From Niabella beijingensis (GTDB lineage: Bacteria; Bacteroidota; Bacteroidia; Chitinophagales; Chitinophagaceae), in assembly GCF_020034665.1 (NCBI RefSeq), contig NZ_JAIQDI010000001.1, positions 1,798,001 through 1,862,000 of the forward strand: DNA of 64,000 nucleotides, given 5' to 3'. Under the pieces are notes generated by a model that ran no database searches, was not told the origin of the DNA, and was given only the letters and a program-made list of their open reading frames with translations. A program made the position numbers and the translations under genes. This document shows, piece by piece, positions 47,924-56,492 of this stretch (positions are counted from its first letter, which is position 1; each line of letters starts with the position of its first letter).

Positions 47924-49771
47924 TTACCGCCCGAACATTTTTTCGATCTGATCCTGCTTAAACTCCAGGTAGGTAGGGTTGCCATCGGGGGCGGTGTTGA
48001 AGGGTTCGCACTGGAACAGGTCGGTTACCAGCTGCCGCATTTCCCGTTCGGTGAGGCGGTTGCCGCTTTTTACCGCCCGCTGGCGCGCCAGGGAGCGGAT
48101 CAGCTTTTCCCGGTTGGAGACACGGATATCGCTGCTGAAATGTTTGTATTGCTCCAGGGTGAAATCGATCAGGTGCTTTTCATCCGTATCTTCCAGGTCG
48201 GCCGGGGTACCTTGCACCACAAAACTGTTGTTGCCAAAAGGCTCAATTTCGTAACCGAGCAGCAGCAGGTCGGGCAATAGTTCAGCCAGCAATACCGCAT
48301 CCGCCGGGGAAAGCTCCAGGGTAACAGGAAACATACTTTTCTGGATGGTTACCGGAGCTCCTGCTGCCGCCTGCTTCATCTGGTGGTACAATACCCGTTC
48401 ATGCGCCGCCTGCTGGTTGATGAGCAGGAAACTTTTTTCTGCCGGCATAATAATGTACGTGTTCAGCACCTGCGTCAGCTCGGTATCGCCATCGGGCTCA
48501 AACCGGTTCTTTTTTTGCTGCACCACCAGCTGTTGCTGCTGCTGCGTTTTTTCATAGTCGAACAGGGCCTCCTCTTTTGGCAATGGTGCGTAAAACTCTT
48601 TCCAGCTCTTTAACTCCTGATTAGAAGGTTTTTCGATAAAATGTGCCTGATGCTTTTGGGTAAAGCCCTGGTACAGGGTAGAGCCGGATGCTTTTTCCTT
48701 TTTATCGCTGGTAAAGGGCTGGCTTACCGACGGCAGCTGCTGAATGGAAACATCCAGGTCAAAATCCAGTGTGGGCGTAATGCTGAACTGGGCCAGTGCA
48801 TGCTTTACAGCGGCCTGTACAAAGGCATAGACGATCTTCTCATCCTCAAATTTAATCTCCTGCTTGGTGGGGTGCACATTTACATCCACCTGTGTGGGAT
48901 CCAGGTCGATAAACAATACATACATCGGGAAGCTGTCGCCGGGCAACAGCTCCTGGTATGCATTCATCACCGCATGATTCAGGTACGCGCTTCGGATAAA
49001 ACGGTTGTTGACAAAAAAATACTGATCCCCGCGGGTTTTCTTGGCCGTTTCCGGCTTACCGGTAAACCCGTGGATGTTCATATAATCCGTCTGCTCCGTA
49101 ACAGACACCATCTTTGCATTATAGGTATTGCCCAATAGCTGGATGATGCGTTGCTTCAGGCTCCCCGGCTCCAGGTGCATCAGCTGCTGCCCGTTGCTGG
49201 TAAGCGTGAACAGGATATGCGGAAAGGCCATCGTAACCCTTGTAAACTCATCCACAATATGCCGCATTTCCGCCGCATTGCTTTTTAAAAAATTCCGCCG
49301 CGCCGGCACATTAAAGAACAGGTTCTTCATTGCAATACTGGTACCATTGGGAGCGGCCACGGGCTCCTGTGTTACCACCGTACTGTTCTCCACCTCAATA
49401 CAGGTACCCGTTTCGTCCTCTGCCCGTTTTGTTTTCAGCTCCACCTGCGCCACAGCAGCAATGGAGGCCAGCGCCTCCCCGCGGAACCCCATGGTGTGGA
49501 TGTGGAAAAGGTCGTCGATATTCCGGATTTTGGAGGTAGCATGCCGTTCAAAGCACATACGGGCGTCGGTCTCACTCATCCCGCTGCCATTGTCGATCAC
49601 CTGCAACAGGGCTTTGCCGGCATCCACCACAATCAGCTGGATGGCTGTGGCTCCGGCATCCACCGCATTTTCCAGCAGCTCTTTTACGGCGCTGGACGGG
49701 CGCTGGATCACCTCACCGGCGGCAATCTGGTTGGCAATATTATCAGGTAGTAAAAGGATCTTATCGGCCAC
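47924..49771 (-). CDS. mutL: DNA mismatch repair protein MutL
   Basis: A 615-residue protein. The N-terminal GHKL ATPase (about 1-330) shows IAAGEVIQRPSSAVKELLENAVDAG, VIDNGSGM, RHATSKI and FRGEALASIAAVAQ. A Gln-rich linker (about 400-425) joins the C-terminal dimerisation domain. The endonuclease motif DQHAxxERxxYE of many MutLs reads NQQAAHERVLYH, losing the acidic and His residues, and the CPHGRP motif is replaced by TAPDGNP. The nicking activity is therefore probably absent, as in other sequenced Bacteroidota (inference). It couples MutS mismatch recognition to downstream repair. ATG 49771 starts MADKILLLPDNIA at the family position. Confidence 0.95.
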   Translation of the reverse strand: MADKILLLPDNIANQIAAGEVIQRPSSAVKELLENAVDAGATAIQLIVVDAGKALLQVIDNGSGMSETDARMCFERHATSKIRNIDDLFHIHTMGFRGEALASIAAVAQVELKTKRAEDETGTCIEVENSTVVTQEPVAAPNGTSIAMKNLFFNVPARRNFLKSNAAEMRHIVDEFTRVTMAFPHILFTLTSNGQQLMHLEPGSLKQRIIQLLGNTYNAKMVSVTEQTDYMNIHGFTGKPETAKKTRGDQYFFVNNRFIRSAYLNHAVMNAYQELLPGDSFPMYVLFIDLDPTQVDVNVHPTKQEIKFEDEKIVYAFVQAAVKHALAQFSITPTLDFDLDVSIQQLPSVSQPFTSDKKEKASGSTLYQGFTQKHQAHFIEKPSNQELKSWKEFYAPLPKEEALFDYEKTQQQQQLVVQQKKNRFEPDGDTELTQVLNTYIIMPAEKSFLLINQQAAHERVLYHQMKQAAAGAPVTIQKSMFPVTLELSPADAVLLAELLPDLLLLGYEIEPFGNNSFVVQGTPADLEDTDEKHLIDFTLEQYKHFSSDIRVSNREKLIRSLARQRAVKSGNRLTEREMRQLVTDLFQCEPFNTAPDGNPTYLEFKQDQIEKMFGR

Positions 49772-49898
49772 AGTATCTAAAAATTTGAATCGGTAAAGGT
49801 ACGTTTTCCTGCGGATATCATTTTGCGTTCAGGAAAAGAAATCCCTTATATCTGTTCAGAGATATGGGATGCAGCTTTCAGTACGGTAAGGCAGGGGA

Positions 49899-50441
49899 TC
49901 AGAAGGAGATCGTCTTACGCAGCAGTTTTGATTTGATTTTCCCCTTCCTGCTTTCCTGTAAAATGAATTTACTGCCATCAGCATAATAAGTGACTACTTC
50001 TTTATCAGCAGGGTTCACGATAAAATACTCTTTAACGCCAAAGGTTTCGTATAAGTTTTTCTTCAGTTGCAGGTCGTGTTTTTTGTTGCCCGACAACACC
50101 TCCACTATCAGGTCAGGCGCACCTTTTACTTTACCGCCCTGAATGATAGAGCGGTTTTCATTTGCAATAAAAACGATATCCGGTTGCACGGCATTATTGC
50201 TGCCCAGGTAAACGTCTATCGGTGAAAAGACGCATATGCCCAAATTCTGCTTTTTTACATGGAGGTTTATTTCTGTAAATAAATCTGCAAGTAGCTGTTG
50301 GTGTTCAAAGGTTGGTGCGGGTGACATATAAAGTACATTATCGATGACTTCCGCAAGGGTTCCTTCCGGAAGCATTTCATATACTTCCATAGCGGTTCTT
50401 GGCGGAGGTTGGTATTTTTTTTGTGCCATTGTAGCTCCCAT
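49899..50441 (-). CDS. Uma2 family (DUF820) endonuclease-like protein
   Basis: A 180-residue protein with the PD-(D/E)XK fold of the Uma2 family: YEMLPEGTLAEVIDNVLYMSPAPTFEHQQL at the N-terminus, then VQPDIVFI and GAPDLIVEVLSGNKKHDLQLKKNLYETFGVKEYFIVNP, with Asp, Glu and Lys in the expected positions (PD...VEVLS...K). The family is abundant in cyanobacteria and some Bacteroidota, often in mobile contexts; the function is unproven. ATG 50441 or 50429 are both possible. A TAATTTTG -7 element lies 12 nt before the first. Confidence 0.88.
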   Translation of the reverse strand: MGATMAQKKYQPPPRTAMEVYEMLPEGTLAEVIDNVLYMSPAPTFEHQQLLADLFTEINLHVKKQNLGICVFSPIDVYLGSNNAVQPDIVFIANENRSIIQGGKVKGAPDLIVEVLSGNKKHDLQLKKNLYETFGVKEYFIVNPADKEVVTYYADGSKFILQESRKGKIKSKLLRKTISF

Positions 50442-50453
50442 ATCAGCAAGTTA

Positions 50454-50461
50454 CAAAATTA
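50454..50461 (-). promoter_or_regulatory. -7 element (TAATTTTG) for Uma2 gene
   Basis: TAATTTTG on the minus strand, 12 nt upstream of ATG 50441. It gives a leader of only a few bases. No -33 TTG at normal distance. Confidence 0.45.
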
Positions 50462-50503
50462 TAGGTTCACAAAGATTTCATCCCGCCGTTTTCACCAAAT
50501 CTT

Positions 50504-50511
50504 TATTTTTG
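50504..50511 (+). promoter_or_regulatory. -7 element (TATTTTTG) for deoxyhypusine-synthase-like gene
   Basis: TATTTTTG matches TAnnTTTG and gives a leader of about 55 nt. It is divergent from the Uma2 -7 element 43 nt away. Confidence 0.5.
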
Positions 50512-50570
50512 CGGTTCGCAATGTCTCACCTTATTGTGATCTGAAGGCGGAGTAAAAATTCAAAAAAATT

Positions 50571-51545
50571 ATGAGCAAAGGACCTGTTTCTCAATTTATT
50601 GAACATCATTACAGACACTTTAATGCTGCGGCCCTGATGGATGCTGCCAAAGGCTATGTTACCCATCTTGAAGAAGGGGGCAAAATGATGATCACCCTTG
50701 CCGGGGCGATGAGCACTGCCGAACTGGGCATTTCTCTGGCAGAAATGATCCGCCAGGATAAAGTACAGATCATCTCCTGCACCGGCGCCAACCTGGAAGA
50801 GGATGTGATGAACCTTGTGGCACATTCACACTACAAACGTGTTCCCAACTACCGCGACCTGACACCAAAAGAAGAATGGGAACTGCTGGAGAACCATTAC
50901 AACCGGGTGACCGATACCTGTATCCCGGAAGAAGAAGCCTTCCGCCGGTTGCAGCAACACCTGGTAAAGCAGTGGACGGAAGCAGAAGCAAAAGGAGAAC
51001 GTTATTTTCCGCATGAATTTTTATATAAAACCGTGTTAAGCGGCGAGCTGGAACAATACTATGAGATCGATCCCAAAGACAGCTGGATCATCGCTGCCGC
51101 AGAAAAAAATATCCCGATCGTAGTACCGGGCTGGGAAGACAGCACCACCGGGAATATTTTTGCCAGCTATGTCATTAAAGGAGAACTGAAAGCCAGCACC
51201 GTTAAAAGCGGTATCGAATACATGGCCTGGCTGGCCGACTGGTACCGGAACAACAGTGCTGGCAAAGGCGTGGGCTTTTTCCAGATCGGCGGTGGTATTG
51301 CCGGTGACTTCCCCATCTGCGTGGTGCCCATGATGTACCAGGACCTGGAATGGCACGACGTACCCTTCTGGAGCTATTTCTGCCAGATCAGTGACAGCAC
51401 TACTTCTTATGGTTCGTACTCCGGTGCGGTTCCCAATGAAAAGATCACCTGGGGTAAGCTGGACATCGACACCCCTAAATACATTATTGAAAGCGATGCT
51501 ACCATTGTGGCACCGCTGGTATTTGCCTGGATCCTGGGCTGGTAG
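50571..51545 (+). CDS. Deoxyhypusine synthase family protein
   Basis: A 324-residue NAD-dependent enzyme homologous to eukaryotic and archaeal deoxyhypusine synthase. Visible landmarks: MITLAGAMSTAELGISLAEMI, IISCTGANLEEDVMNLV, IVVPGWEDSTTGNIFA, FFQIGGGIAGDFP and SYSGAVPNEKITWGKLD. The Lys in TWGK corresponds to the catalytic Lys that carries the aminobutyl intermediate. Bacteria lack eIF5A, so the acceptor is probably a small amine (homospermidine-type synthesis) or another protein; this is inference. It is a single-gene unit with its own -7 box and terminator. Confidence 0.93.
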   Translation: MSKGPVSQFIEHHYRHFNAAALMDAAKGYVTHLEEGGKMMITLAGAMSTAELGISLAEMIRQDKVQIISCTGANLEEDVMNLVAHSHYKRVPNYRDLTPKEEWELLENHYNRVTDTCIPEEEAFRRLQQHLVKQWTEAEAKGERYFPHEFLYKTVLSGELEQYYEIDPKDSWIIAAAEKNIPIVVPGWEDSTTGNIFASYVIKGELKASTVKSGIEYMAWLADWYRNNSAGKGVGFFQIGGGIAGDFPICVVPMMYQDLEWHDVPFWSYFCQISDSTTSYGSYSGAVPNEKITWGKLDIDTPKYIIESDATIVAPLVFAWILGW

Positions 51546-51565
51546 ATTCAACCGGCTTATAATAA

Positions 51566-51600
51566 AAAAAGCGGCGCTGATGATCAGTGCCGCTTTTTTA
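51566..51600 (+). terminator. Terminator after deoxyhypusine-synthase-like gene
   Basis: AAAAAGCGGCGCTGA pairs with TCAGTGCCGCTTTTT around TGA, with one G-U, making a 15-bp stem ending in T residues. The A-rich 5' side makes it bidirectional for the convergent gene at 51627. Confidence 0.82.
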
Positions 51601-51626
51601 TTGCAACTGATTTTTATGCGTTGTTG

Positions 51627-52094
51627 TTAAAAGAGGCCCTGCTCTTTTTCCTGCTGCAGTTTCTTTGCATTGGGGATCCCTTTAACGATAATGGCGATGA
51701 TAGCGATCTTGATAATAAAGCCTCCCAGCAGTCCTTTAAGGAAACCGGATGCCCCATCGGCCGATCCGTTTACAAAAGCTACCAGTAAAATGTAAAGCAG
51801 GTACAGCACCAGTCCCGTTACCAGCGCCAGGTAAGGCTTTTGCCGGGTCCATAAGGCCAGCCCGACAAAGATCGCTGCAATTACAAACGCAAAAATGAAC
51901 ACGGTAAGATTAAAGCCCCCCAGCTGAAAATAAGAAACCCCCATTTCCGTTACAAAAATGATCCCGGCTACCCAAAAAAGCGCGTTCCGGGCCTTTTTTA
52001 TCGCGGTAGCGTATTCCGCCATCTCAAATTGTTTGATCGCAGCCATTTCCGCAAAAAGGCTTTCCTCCTTTTGCTCAGTAGTATTTGGTTCCAT
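51627..52094 (-). CDS. Four-helix membrane protein, unknown function
   Basis: A 155-residue protein with a charged, possibly amphipathic N-terminus (about 1-35, ESLFAEMAAIKQFEMAEYATAIKKA). Four membrane helices follow (about 37-55, 61-82, 88-110, 125-142), one of which contains GFLKGLLGGFIIKIAIIAIIVKG. The C-terminus is short and polar (KKLQQEKEQGLF). No domain was recognised. It is preceded by a 130-nt gap from the M28 peptidase gene on the same strand and may be read separately. Confidence 0.75.
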   Translation of the reverse strand: MEPNTTEQKEESLFAEMAAIKQFEMAEYATAIKKARNALFWVAGIIFVTEMGVSYFQLGGFNLTVFIFAFVIAAIFVGLALWTRQKPYLALVTGLVLYLLYILLVAFVNGSADGASGFLKGLLGGFIIKIAIIAIIVKGIPNAKKLQQEKEQGLF

Positions 52095-52225
52095 TAGTTT
52101 TTATTTATCAGGTAAAATAATCCTCGTTAACTGATATGAAAAGATAATAAAAAATCATCGCCCGTCAAAGATCCGGGGCCTGTACATTCCTATTGTTATG
52201 AAACAGGAGAACAGCTTGCCGCAGT

Positions 52226-53767
52226 TTATTGTGCCTGTTCCGGCAGCTTCAGGTCCCGCTTCAGCATCTCATCCCTGTTGGCCATTTCCCAGGCGGTGTA
52301 AAAGATCATCTGCGCTCTTTTAGCCATCAGCGGAAAATTGATCTTCTCAATGGTATCCGTTGGTTTGTGATAATCCGCTTTCAGCATCCCGTCATAAAAG
52401 AAAAGAATGGGAACCCCTTTGCGTGCAAAATTATAATGATCGCTGCGGTAATAGATCCGCTCCTGATCATTGGGATCATCAAATTTATAATCCAGCACCA
52501 GTTTGGTATACTTATTATTCATGTCTTCATTGATCACCGGCAGATCCGTGCTCAGCTTGTCGTGCCCGATCACATAAATATAGTTCAGCGTGTCGGCAGT
52601 TTCTCTTTCCGTGTCCACGCGCCCGATCATATCAATATTCAGGTCGGCAGTGGTCTTATCCAGCGGAAAAACAGGATGCTCTGAATAATATTCCGATCCC
52701 CAGAGCCCTTTTTCCTCACCGCTTACGGTCATAAATACAATGGTTCTCCGAGGACCCTTACCCGCTTTTTTGGCCAGGGCAAAGGCTTGCGCCATTTCCA
52801 GTACACTCACGGTCCCGGATCCGTCATCATCTGCGCCATAATAAATATTTCCCTCTGCATCTTTTCCCACATGATCATAGTGGGCGGTTATAAAAAGGTA
52901 TTCATCTTTTTTATCGGTACCCTCAATCACACCCAGCACATTGGAAGCAGTGGCCTTGTCATTTTGCAGCTTGTAGTTAAGTGTAACGGGCGCCTGGTTC
53001 ATCTGCAAGGTCACCTGTCCGTTATCCAAAGCTTCCTTCATTTCAGCATAGCTATGGTTGCTTACTTTTTCAACCACATTGCTGCCGATAAAAAAAACGG
53101 GGGCTTCCTTTGGGCCTGTTTCATTTTCCCAGTCGGGCTTATAGCCCACTGTATTCTTTGTAAAAGGAGGGATATTTTCCGTAGTTATAAATACCGCGGC
53201 GGCACCTTTTTGCCAGGCATTCCGGATCTTTGAGGACATTGAAGTAGACGCCATCCTTCCCTGCTGGGAGGGGGTAAATCCTTTGGGTGTACCTGAAACA
53301 AGCACCACCAGTTTCCCTTTTACATCCAGACCGGTATAATCATCCCGGTTATTGTCTACAATCCCGTATCCGACAAAAGCATATTCATCATACTTCAGCT
53401 GTATGTCTTCATTATTGGTATACAGGGGTGCCACATCTTTGAATGCTTCAAACTTTATCCCGTCAATGGTCAGTTCCAGTGCGGTCAATGAATCTTTTTT
53501 CAGCTGGTAGGTTTGCCGGTAGCTGCCGTTATTGCCCGGTGCCAGTCCCATTGCTTTAAATTGCGCGGTAATATACTCGGCCGTCTTTTCCAGACCGGGG
53601 GAGGGTGTATTACGCCCTTCCATCTCTGCACTTGCTACAATGCTTAAGTGCTTTTTCAGGTCCTGGGTAGTGATCGACTTTGCAAAAACAGAAGGGTCCG
53701 CTTTTTTCTGAGCCATTCCGGTGGTTGCAATACAAACAGCTGCTGCTGCTAAAAAAGGCTTTATCAT
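52226..53767 (-). CDS. Secreted M28-family zinc aminopeptidase with PA domain
   Basis: A 513-residue exported peptidase (signal peptide MIKPFLAAAAVCIATTGMAQ). A PA (protease-associated) insert covers about 130-245 (DYTGLDVKGKLVVLVSG). The catalytic domain follows with the di-zinc ligands: TAHYDHVGKD, YYGADDDGSGT, VSGEEKGLWGSEYY, NIDMIGRVD and YRSDHYNFARKGVP. The family cleaves N-terminal residues from peptides in the periplasm. Length and order are normal for Bacteroidota. No operon partner is evident; the next gene downstream starts 132 nt away. Confidence 0.94.
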   Translation of the reverse strand: MIKPFLAAAAVCIATTGMAQKKADPSVFAKSITTQDLKKHLSIVASAEMEGRNTPSPGLEKTAEYITAQFKAMGLAPGNNGSYRQTYQLKKDSLTALELTIDGIKFEAFKDVAPLYTNNEDIQLKYDEYAFVGYGIVDNNRDDYTGLDVKGKLVVLVSGTPKGFTPSQQGRMASTSMSSKIRNAWQKGAAAVFITTENIPPFTKNTVGYKPDWENETGPKEAPVFFIGSNVVEKVSNHSYAEMKEALDNGQVTLQMNQAPVTLNYKLQNDKATASNVLGVIEGTDKKDEYLFITAHYDHVGKDAEGNIYYGADDDGSGTVSVLEMAQAFALAKKAGKGPRRTIVFMTVSGEEKGLWGSEYYSEHPVFPLDKTTADLNIDMIGRVDTERETADTLNYIYVIGHDKLSTDLPVINEDMNNKYTKLVLDYKFDDPNDQERIYYRSDHYNFARKGVPILFFYDGMLKADYHKPTDTIEKINFPLMAKRAQMIFYTAWEMANRDEMLKRDLKLPEQAQ

Positions 53768-53823
53768 AGCTTTTATTTTCAGTATTGGTGATACAGTGTT
53801 ATTTCATACCGGGGCCTCCCGGT

Positions 53824-54279
53824 TTATCCGCAGCTTATTTTGGATACCCGGTTCTCATGACGGCCGCCTTCAAATTCGGTAGCAATAAAGGCTTCCACCA
53901 TCACCTCGGCAACATCTTCCGGGATAAAGCGGGCCGGGATGCACAGCACATTCGCATTATTGTGCTTGCGCGCCAGCTCGGCGATCTCCTTATCCCAGCA
54001 CAGCGCGGCCCTTACTCCCTGGTGCTTATTGGCCGTAATGGCAACCCCGTTGCCGCTTCCGCAAAGCAGGATGCCAAAGGCATATTCCCCGCTTTCTACC
54101 GCCGCCGCAACCGGATGTGCAAAATCGGGGTAATCGGCCGACTCTGTAGAGTGCGCTCCAAAATCCTTAAATGCAAGCCCCTTTCCTTCCAGGAAGGAAA
54201 TGACATATTGCTTGTACTCAAACCCCGCATGGTCGCTGCCAATGGCCACGGGTTTTGTAAGATCAAATGTTGTTTCCAT
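53824..54279 (-). CDS. rpiB: Ribose-5-phosphate isomerase B
   Basis: A 151-residue RpiB/LacAB-family enzyme interconverting ribose 5-phosphate and ribulose 5-phosphate in the pentose phosphate pathway. Motifs: IGSDHAGFEYKQY near the N-terminus, GILLCGSGNGVAITANKH with the catalytic Cys, then VRAALCWDKEIAELARKHNNANVLCIPARF. The start METTFDL (54279) is preferred to an upstream in-frame codon that would extend into the tatC gap. It begins 11 nt after the tatC stop, so tatC-rpiB are a likely operon. Confidence 0.95.
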   Translation of the reverse strand: METTFDLTKPVAIGSDHAGFEYKQYVISFLEGKGLAFKDFGAHSTESADYPDFAHPVAAAVESGEYAFGILLCGSGNGVAITANKHQGVRAALCWDKEIAELARKHNNANVLCIPARFIPEDVAEVMVEAFIATEFEGGRHENRVSKISCG

Positions 54280-54290
54280 AACAAGTATTT

Positions 54291-55142
54291 TTAGCTCCAC
54301 TCCTGTGGGTTTTCCAGTTTATTTCTTCGCTCGATCTTTGAGGCCAGTGCCACACTCACTTCAAAAAGAATGTACAACGGAGCCGTAACCACTGCCAGGC
54401 TGAACGGATCTGTTGTAGGTGTAATGATGGCCGCCGCGATAAGAATGACCACAAACGCATGCCGGCGGTATTTTTTCAATACGGTGCCGGTAAGGATCCC
54501 TGATTTGGCCAGCAGTAATACCAGGAGCGGCAGCTGGAACAGCACCCCGATCCCGACGGTAGTATAGATCACATTTTCCAGGTAATCCGAAAAAGTAGGG
54601 ATGATCTCAATTTGCGCACTCAGCTTATAGTTAAAATAAAAATTCACCATCAGCGGGGTAAGGATAAAATAACCGAAAGCCACCCCTAAAAAAAACAATA
54701 TGGATACCCAAACAATGATGCCGGAGGTACCCTTCCGCTCTTTGTCGGACAACGCCGGCCTTACAAAGCGCCAGATCTCCCAGAAGATATACGGGAAAGC
54801 CAGTATAAACCCACCTACAAATGCTACGGTAAACGAAGCTATGAACTGACCGGTCATGGTAGTTTCCTGGAAACGGGGTTCGCTTTTAAAGCAAAGCCCA
54901 TCGCCGATTCCTACTTTTTGGCCGATTTTACAGAGCCACTCCACGGAAATAAAATCACCTCGCGTAGGGCCGAAAATAATGTCATCCACAAAAAAATTGG
55001 AAAACATAAAAACAAGGATCGCGCAGATCACCACAGCGATCACGCTGCGTATCAAATGCCACCTTAAAATTTCCAGGTGATCTATAAAGGACATCTCATC
55101 CTCACCACCACTCCTTTTCTTTAAAAAATCCAGTAAAGCCAT
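54291..55142 (-). CDS. tatC: Twin-arginine translocase subunit TatC
   Basis: A 283-residue inner-membrane protein with six helices, the receptor for twin-arginine signal peptides. The N-terminal motif SFIDHLEILRWHLIRS is the family start, followed by FTVAFVGGFILAFPYIFWEIWRFVRPAL and a conserved Glu/Phe-rich loop. An insertion between helices 1 and 2 (about 60-95, with CKIGQKVGIGDGLCFKSEPRF) is longer than in E. coli and is typical of Bacteroidota. No tatA gene is adjacent. It is probably co-transcribed with rpiB downstream. Confidence 0.96.
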   Translation of the reverse strand: MALLDFLKKRSGGEDEMSFIDHLEILRWHLIRSVIAVVICAILVFMFSNFFVDDIIFGPTRGDFISVEWLCKIGQKVGIGDGLCFKSEPRFQETTMTGQFIASFTVAFVGGFILAFPYIFWEIWRFVRPALSDKERKGTSGIIVWVSILFFLGVAFGYFILTPLMVNFYFNYKLSAQIEIIPTFSDYLENVIYTTVGIGVLFQLPLLVLLLAKSGILTGTVLKKYRRHAFVVILIAAAIITPTTDPFSLAVVTAPLYILFEVSVALASKIERRNKLENPQEWS

Positions 55143-55205
55143 CGTATATCAAAATGGAGGACAAAGATGCATATAAAAAGTCCAAAAGAGCCGCTTTTGC
55201 CGCAT

Positions 55206-56453
55206 CTATTTTAATTTTTTCACTTTTACCATCTCTATCCGTGTGTCATTCACCCCAAGGATATCAAATTCAAAATCACCGATGATGATCCGCTCCTTCT
55301 GTGCGGGAATGGTTTCATAGAAGTTGATGATGTATCCGGACAGTGTTTCGGCATCTTCCTTGTTCTCAAATTCAAAGTCGTATTTGTTTTCCAGGTGGTC
55401 CAGCTCCATCCGCCCGGAAAAAATATATTCGTCCTCTGCGATCCTTTTTTCCACAAACTGCTGGGTATCATATTCATCCCAGATCTCTCCAAACAGTTCT
55501 TCCAGTACATCTTCCATGGTGATGATCCCTGCAGTGCCACCAAATTCATCCACCACCCAGGCAATACTTTTCGATTCTTTGCTGAATTTATTGATCAGGC
55601 CCACAGCCGTCATGCTTTCCGGAACCGCAATGATCGGGATGAGGATCGACTCAATATCCCTGGGTTTTTTAAACAGGTCCAGCTCATGCACAAACCCCAG
55701 GATATTGTCAATATTGTTTTCATAAACAATAACCCGGCTTCGTTTCGTTTCAACAAATTTTGCCATCAGCGTTTCAACGGGGGCATTGATATCTACCGCA
55801 GTGATCTCCTTTCTTGGCACCATGCTCTGGCGTATTTTGATATTGGCCAGTTCCTGTGCATTTTCAAGCAAATGGGTGCTCGTTTCCTCCCTCAGGGCCC
55901 TGCGGCTGTCGCGGAACATGAATTGCAGGTCGTTCCGGTCGAAAGGGGATTTGCCCTTGTCCAGCCGCACATTGAACACATATTTCAGGATCCAGTTGGA
56001 GAGCCGGAATAATGCTGCCGTAACAGGGTACAGCAGCCATAAAAAGAAATTGATGATCACTGCCAGGCGGCTGAGCAGGGTATTGCTGTTGGCCCGGAAA
56101 ACCGCTCTGGGAATGAATTCTACAAATATGAGGATGATCAGCGTATTGAACGTGATCTCCAGCAGGATCTGTGCCGGCCGGGAATTGATACCGCTTTTTT
56201 GCCAGAAAGGTATCAGTACCTCGCTTGTCTGCAATACAAAAATGGTAAGTGCCGTGATATAACCGATCACAGTGGTTCCCCAGAAGATTGCCGGTGCATC
56301 CACGAATTTACCCAGCAACTTTCCCGTTAAACTGCCCTGTTTCCTTTTCAGTTCAATATTCAGCCGGCTGGCGCCAAAAAAAGCCATTTCCACTCCGGCA
56401 AAGAAGATCATGAACAGCAAAGAAACGATCCACATTAATAGCTGCCATTCCAT
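55206..56453 (-). CDS. CNNM/CorC-type membrane protein with CBS domains (hemolysin family)
   Basis: A 415-residue protein. A CNNM (DUF21) membrane domain of about four helices covers about 1-165 (FFAGVEMAFFGASRLNIELKRKQG, VEFIPRAVFRANSNTLL). A pair of CBS domains follows (about 190-320; IRQSMVPRKEITAVDI, KRSRVIVYENNIDNILGFVHELDLF, WVVDEFGGTAGIITMEDVLEELFG). The CorC/HlyC C-terminal domain is at about 335-415. Such proteins affect Mg2+/Co2+ handling; the Bacteroidota relative GldE affects gliding, but its usual neighbours are absent here. It follows tatC on the same strand upstream, but with a 63-nt gap. Confidence 0.9.
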   Translation of the reverse strand: MEWQLLMWIVSLLFMIFFAGVEMAFFGASRLNIELKRKQGSLTGKLLGKFVDAPAIFWGTTVIGYITALTIFVLQTSEVLIPFWQKSGINSRPAQILLEITFNTLIILIFVEFIPRAVFRANSNTLLSRLAVIINFFLWLLYPVTAALFRLSNWILKYVFNVRLDKGKSPFDRNDLQFMFRDSRRALREETSTHLLENAQELANIKIRQSMVPRKEITAVDINAPVETLMAKFVETKRSRVIVYENNIDNILGFVHELDLFKKPRDIESILIPIIAVPESMTAVGLINKFSKESKSIAWVVDEFGGTAGIITMEDVLEELFGEIWDEYDTQQFVEKRIAEDEYIFSGRMELDHLENKYDFEFENKEDAETLSGYIINFYETIPAQKERIIIGDFEFDILGVNDTRIEMVKVKKLK

Positions 56454-56492
56454 ATGATAAAGATATAAAAATGCTAGATGAAACGCTTTACT

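Noticed and set aside
55206..56453. Assignment of the CNNM/CBS gene as gldE
   Set aside because: The similarity is general to the hemolysin/CorC family and the usual gldE neighbours (ssb, gldD, mutY) are absent.
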